Source: Rubrivivax sp. (GTDB taxonomy: Bacteria; Pseudomonadota; Gammaproteobacteria; Burkholderiales; Burkholderiaceae_C). Taken from it: 36,014 bases of DNA. The stretch lies in the NCBI GenBank assembly GCA_019635285.1, contig JAHBZS010000049.1:1-36014 (forward strand), in the 5' to 3' direction. The position numbers were made by a program, and so were the translations under genes. The notes under the pieces are model-generated. The model was not told the DNA's origin. It was given only the letters and a program-made list of their open reading frames with translations, and searched no databases. Shown one piece after another: positions 35,930-36,014 of the stretch; position 1 is the first letter of the stretch; each line of letters opens with the position of its first letter.

Positions 35930-36014
35930 TCAGCGCATCGCGCCAGGCGGCACCTGCCACGGGCTCATGCTGCGGCAGTCGGCCCTGCGGTCCGACTGCA
36001 CTGCGGTGCTCGCC
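35930..36014 (-). CDS. Possible 3' end of another leftward gene (partial)
   Basis: Read leftward from the window edge, one frame runs 27 codons to a TGA at 35932-35930, ending CRSMSPWQVPPGAMR. Nearly all its codons end in G or C, as in the real genes here, while the other frames do not show this. I do not recognise the protein. If real, its stop is 95 bases upstream of the deaminase start; sequence 35835-35929 contains nothing else I can name. Confidence 0.35.
   Translation of the reverse strand, partial: ASTAVQSDRRADCRSMSPWQVPPGAMR

Overview
The window is about 70% G+C, densely coding chromosomal DNA. The gene order and protein sequences point to a betaproteobacterium of the order Burkholderiales, probably a Rubrivivax/Leptothrix/Caldimonas-type lineage; genus is inference only. 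Supporting blocks are rlmE-ftsH-folP-glmM, a single pst-phoU-phoB-phoR run, zinc-independent L31 next to rho and trxA, dnaX-ybaB-recR, and mltD/methyltransferase/rnhA. I see no insertion sequence, prophage, CRISPR array, tRNA or rRNA. No gene-free stretch exceeds 300 bases; the largest are 15155-15415 (rho leader) and 680-854 (upstream of ftsH).

Region 1 (1-5005) runs rightward: rlmE (23S rRNA methyltransferase), ftsH (membrane protease), folP (dihydropteroate synthase) and glmM (phosphoglucosamine mutase). The start codon of a leftward gene, probably yhbY, sits at the very edge. Region 2 (5053-11790) is the phosphate regulon core: a near-consensus PHO box, then pstS, pstC, pstA, pstB, phoU, phoB and phoR with tiny gaps or overlaps. 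This is the high-affinity phosphate importer plus its signalling protein and two-component system, presumably autoregulated by PhoB from the one PHO box. The 3' end of pstB carries a small insertion/duplication. Region 3 (11793-15745) is leftward: a GT-C-like membrane protein, rpmE2 with a clear terminator, rho with a long leader, and trxA.

Region 4 (15905-24812) has a degenerate-kinase/HDOD protein, the SRP RNA gene ffs and a divergent PurM-family gene facing dnaX-ybaB-recR. The purM-like gene and dnaX both appear to be transcribed with almost no leader. Next come the lytic transglycosylase mltD (leftward) and a YafS-like methyltransferase overlapping rnhA (rightward). Region 5 (24874-29175) is a two-gene RND efflux system (membrane fusion protein plus pump) without a local outer-membrane channel.

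Region 6 (29209-30727) is an accessory module: a protoglobin and a TlpA-like thiol protein in one leftward unit, divergent from an HxlR-family regulator, with an inverted repeat in the shared promoter region. This is the most interesting gas/redox-related cassette here. Region 7 (30857-35834) is leftward: an adenosine deaminase-family protein, a Bug/TctC-type periplasmic binding protein, a nucleoside hydrolase and a gamma-glutamyltransferase. It looks like a purine/nucleoside and peptide scavenging cluster. The window ends inside what may be the 3' end of another leftward gene.

I did not find a convincing wholly new system. The best candidates for follow-up are the protoglobin/TlpA-like/HxlR cassette, the pstB 3' insertion, the pseudokinase-HDOD protein and the nucleoside cluster.
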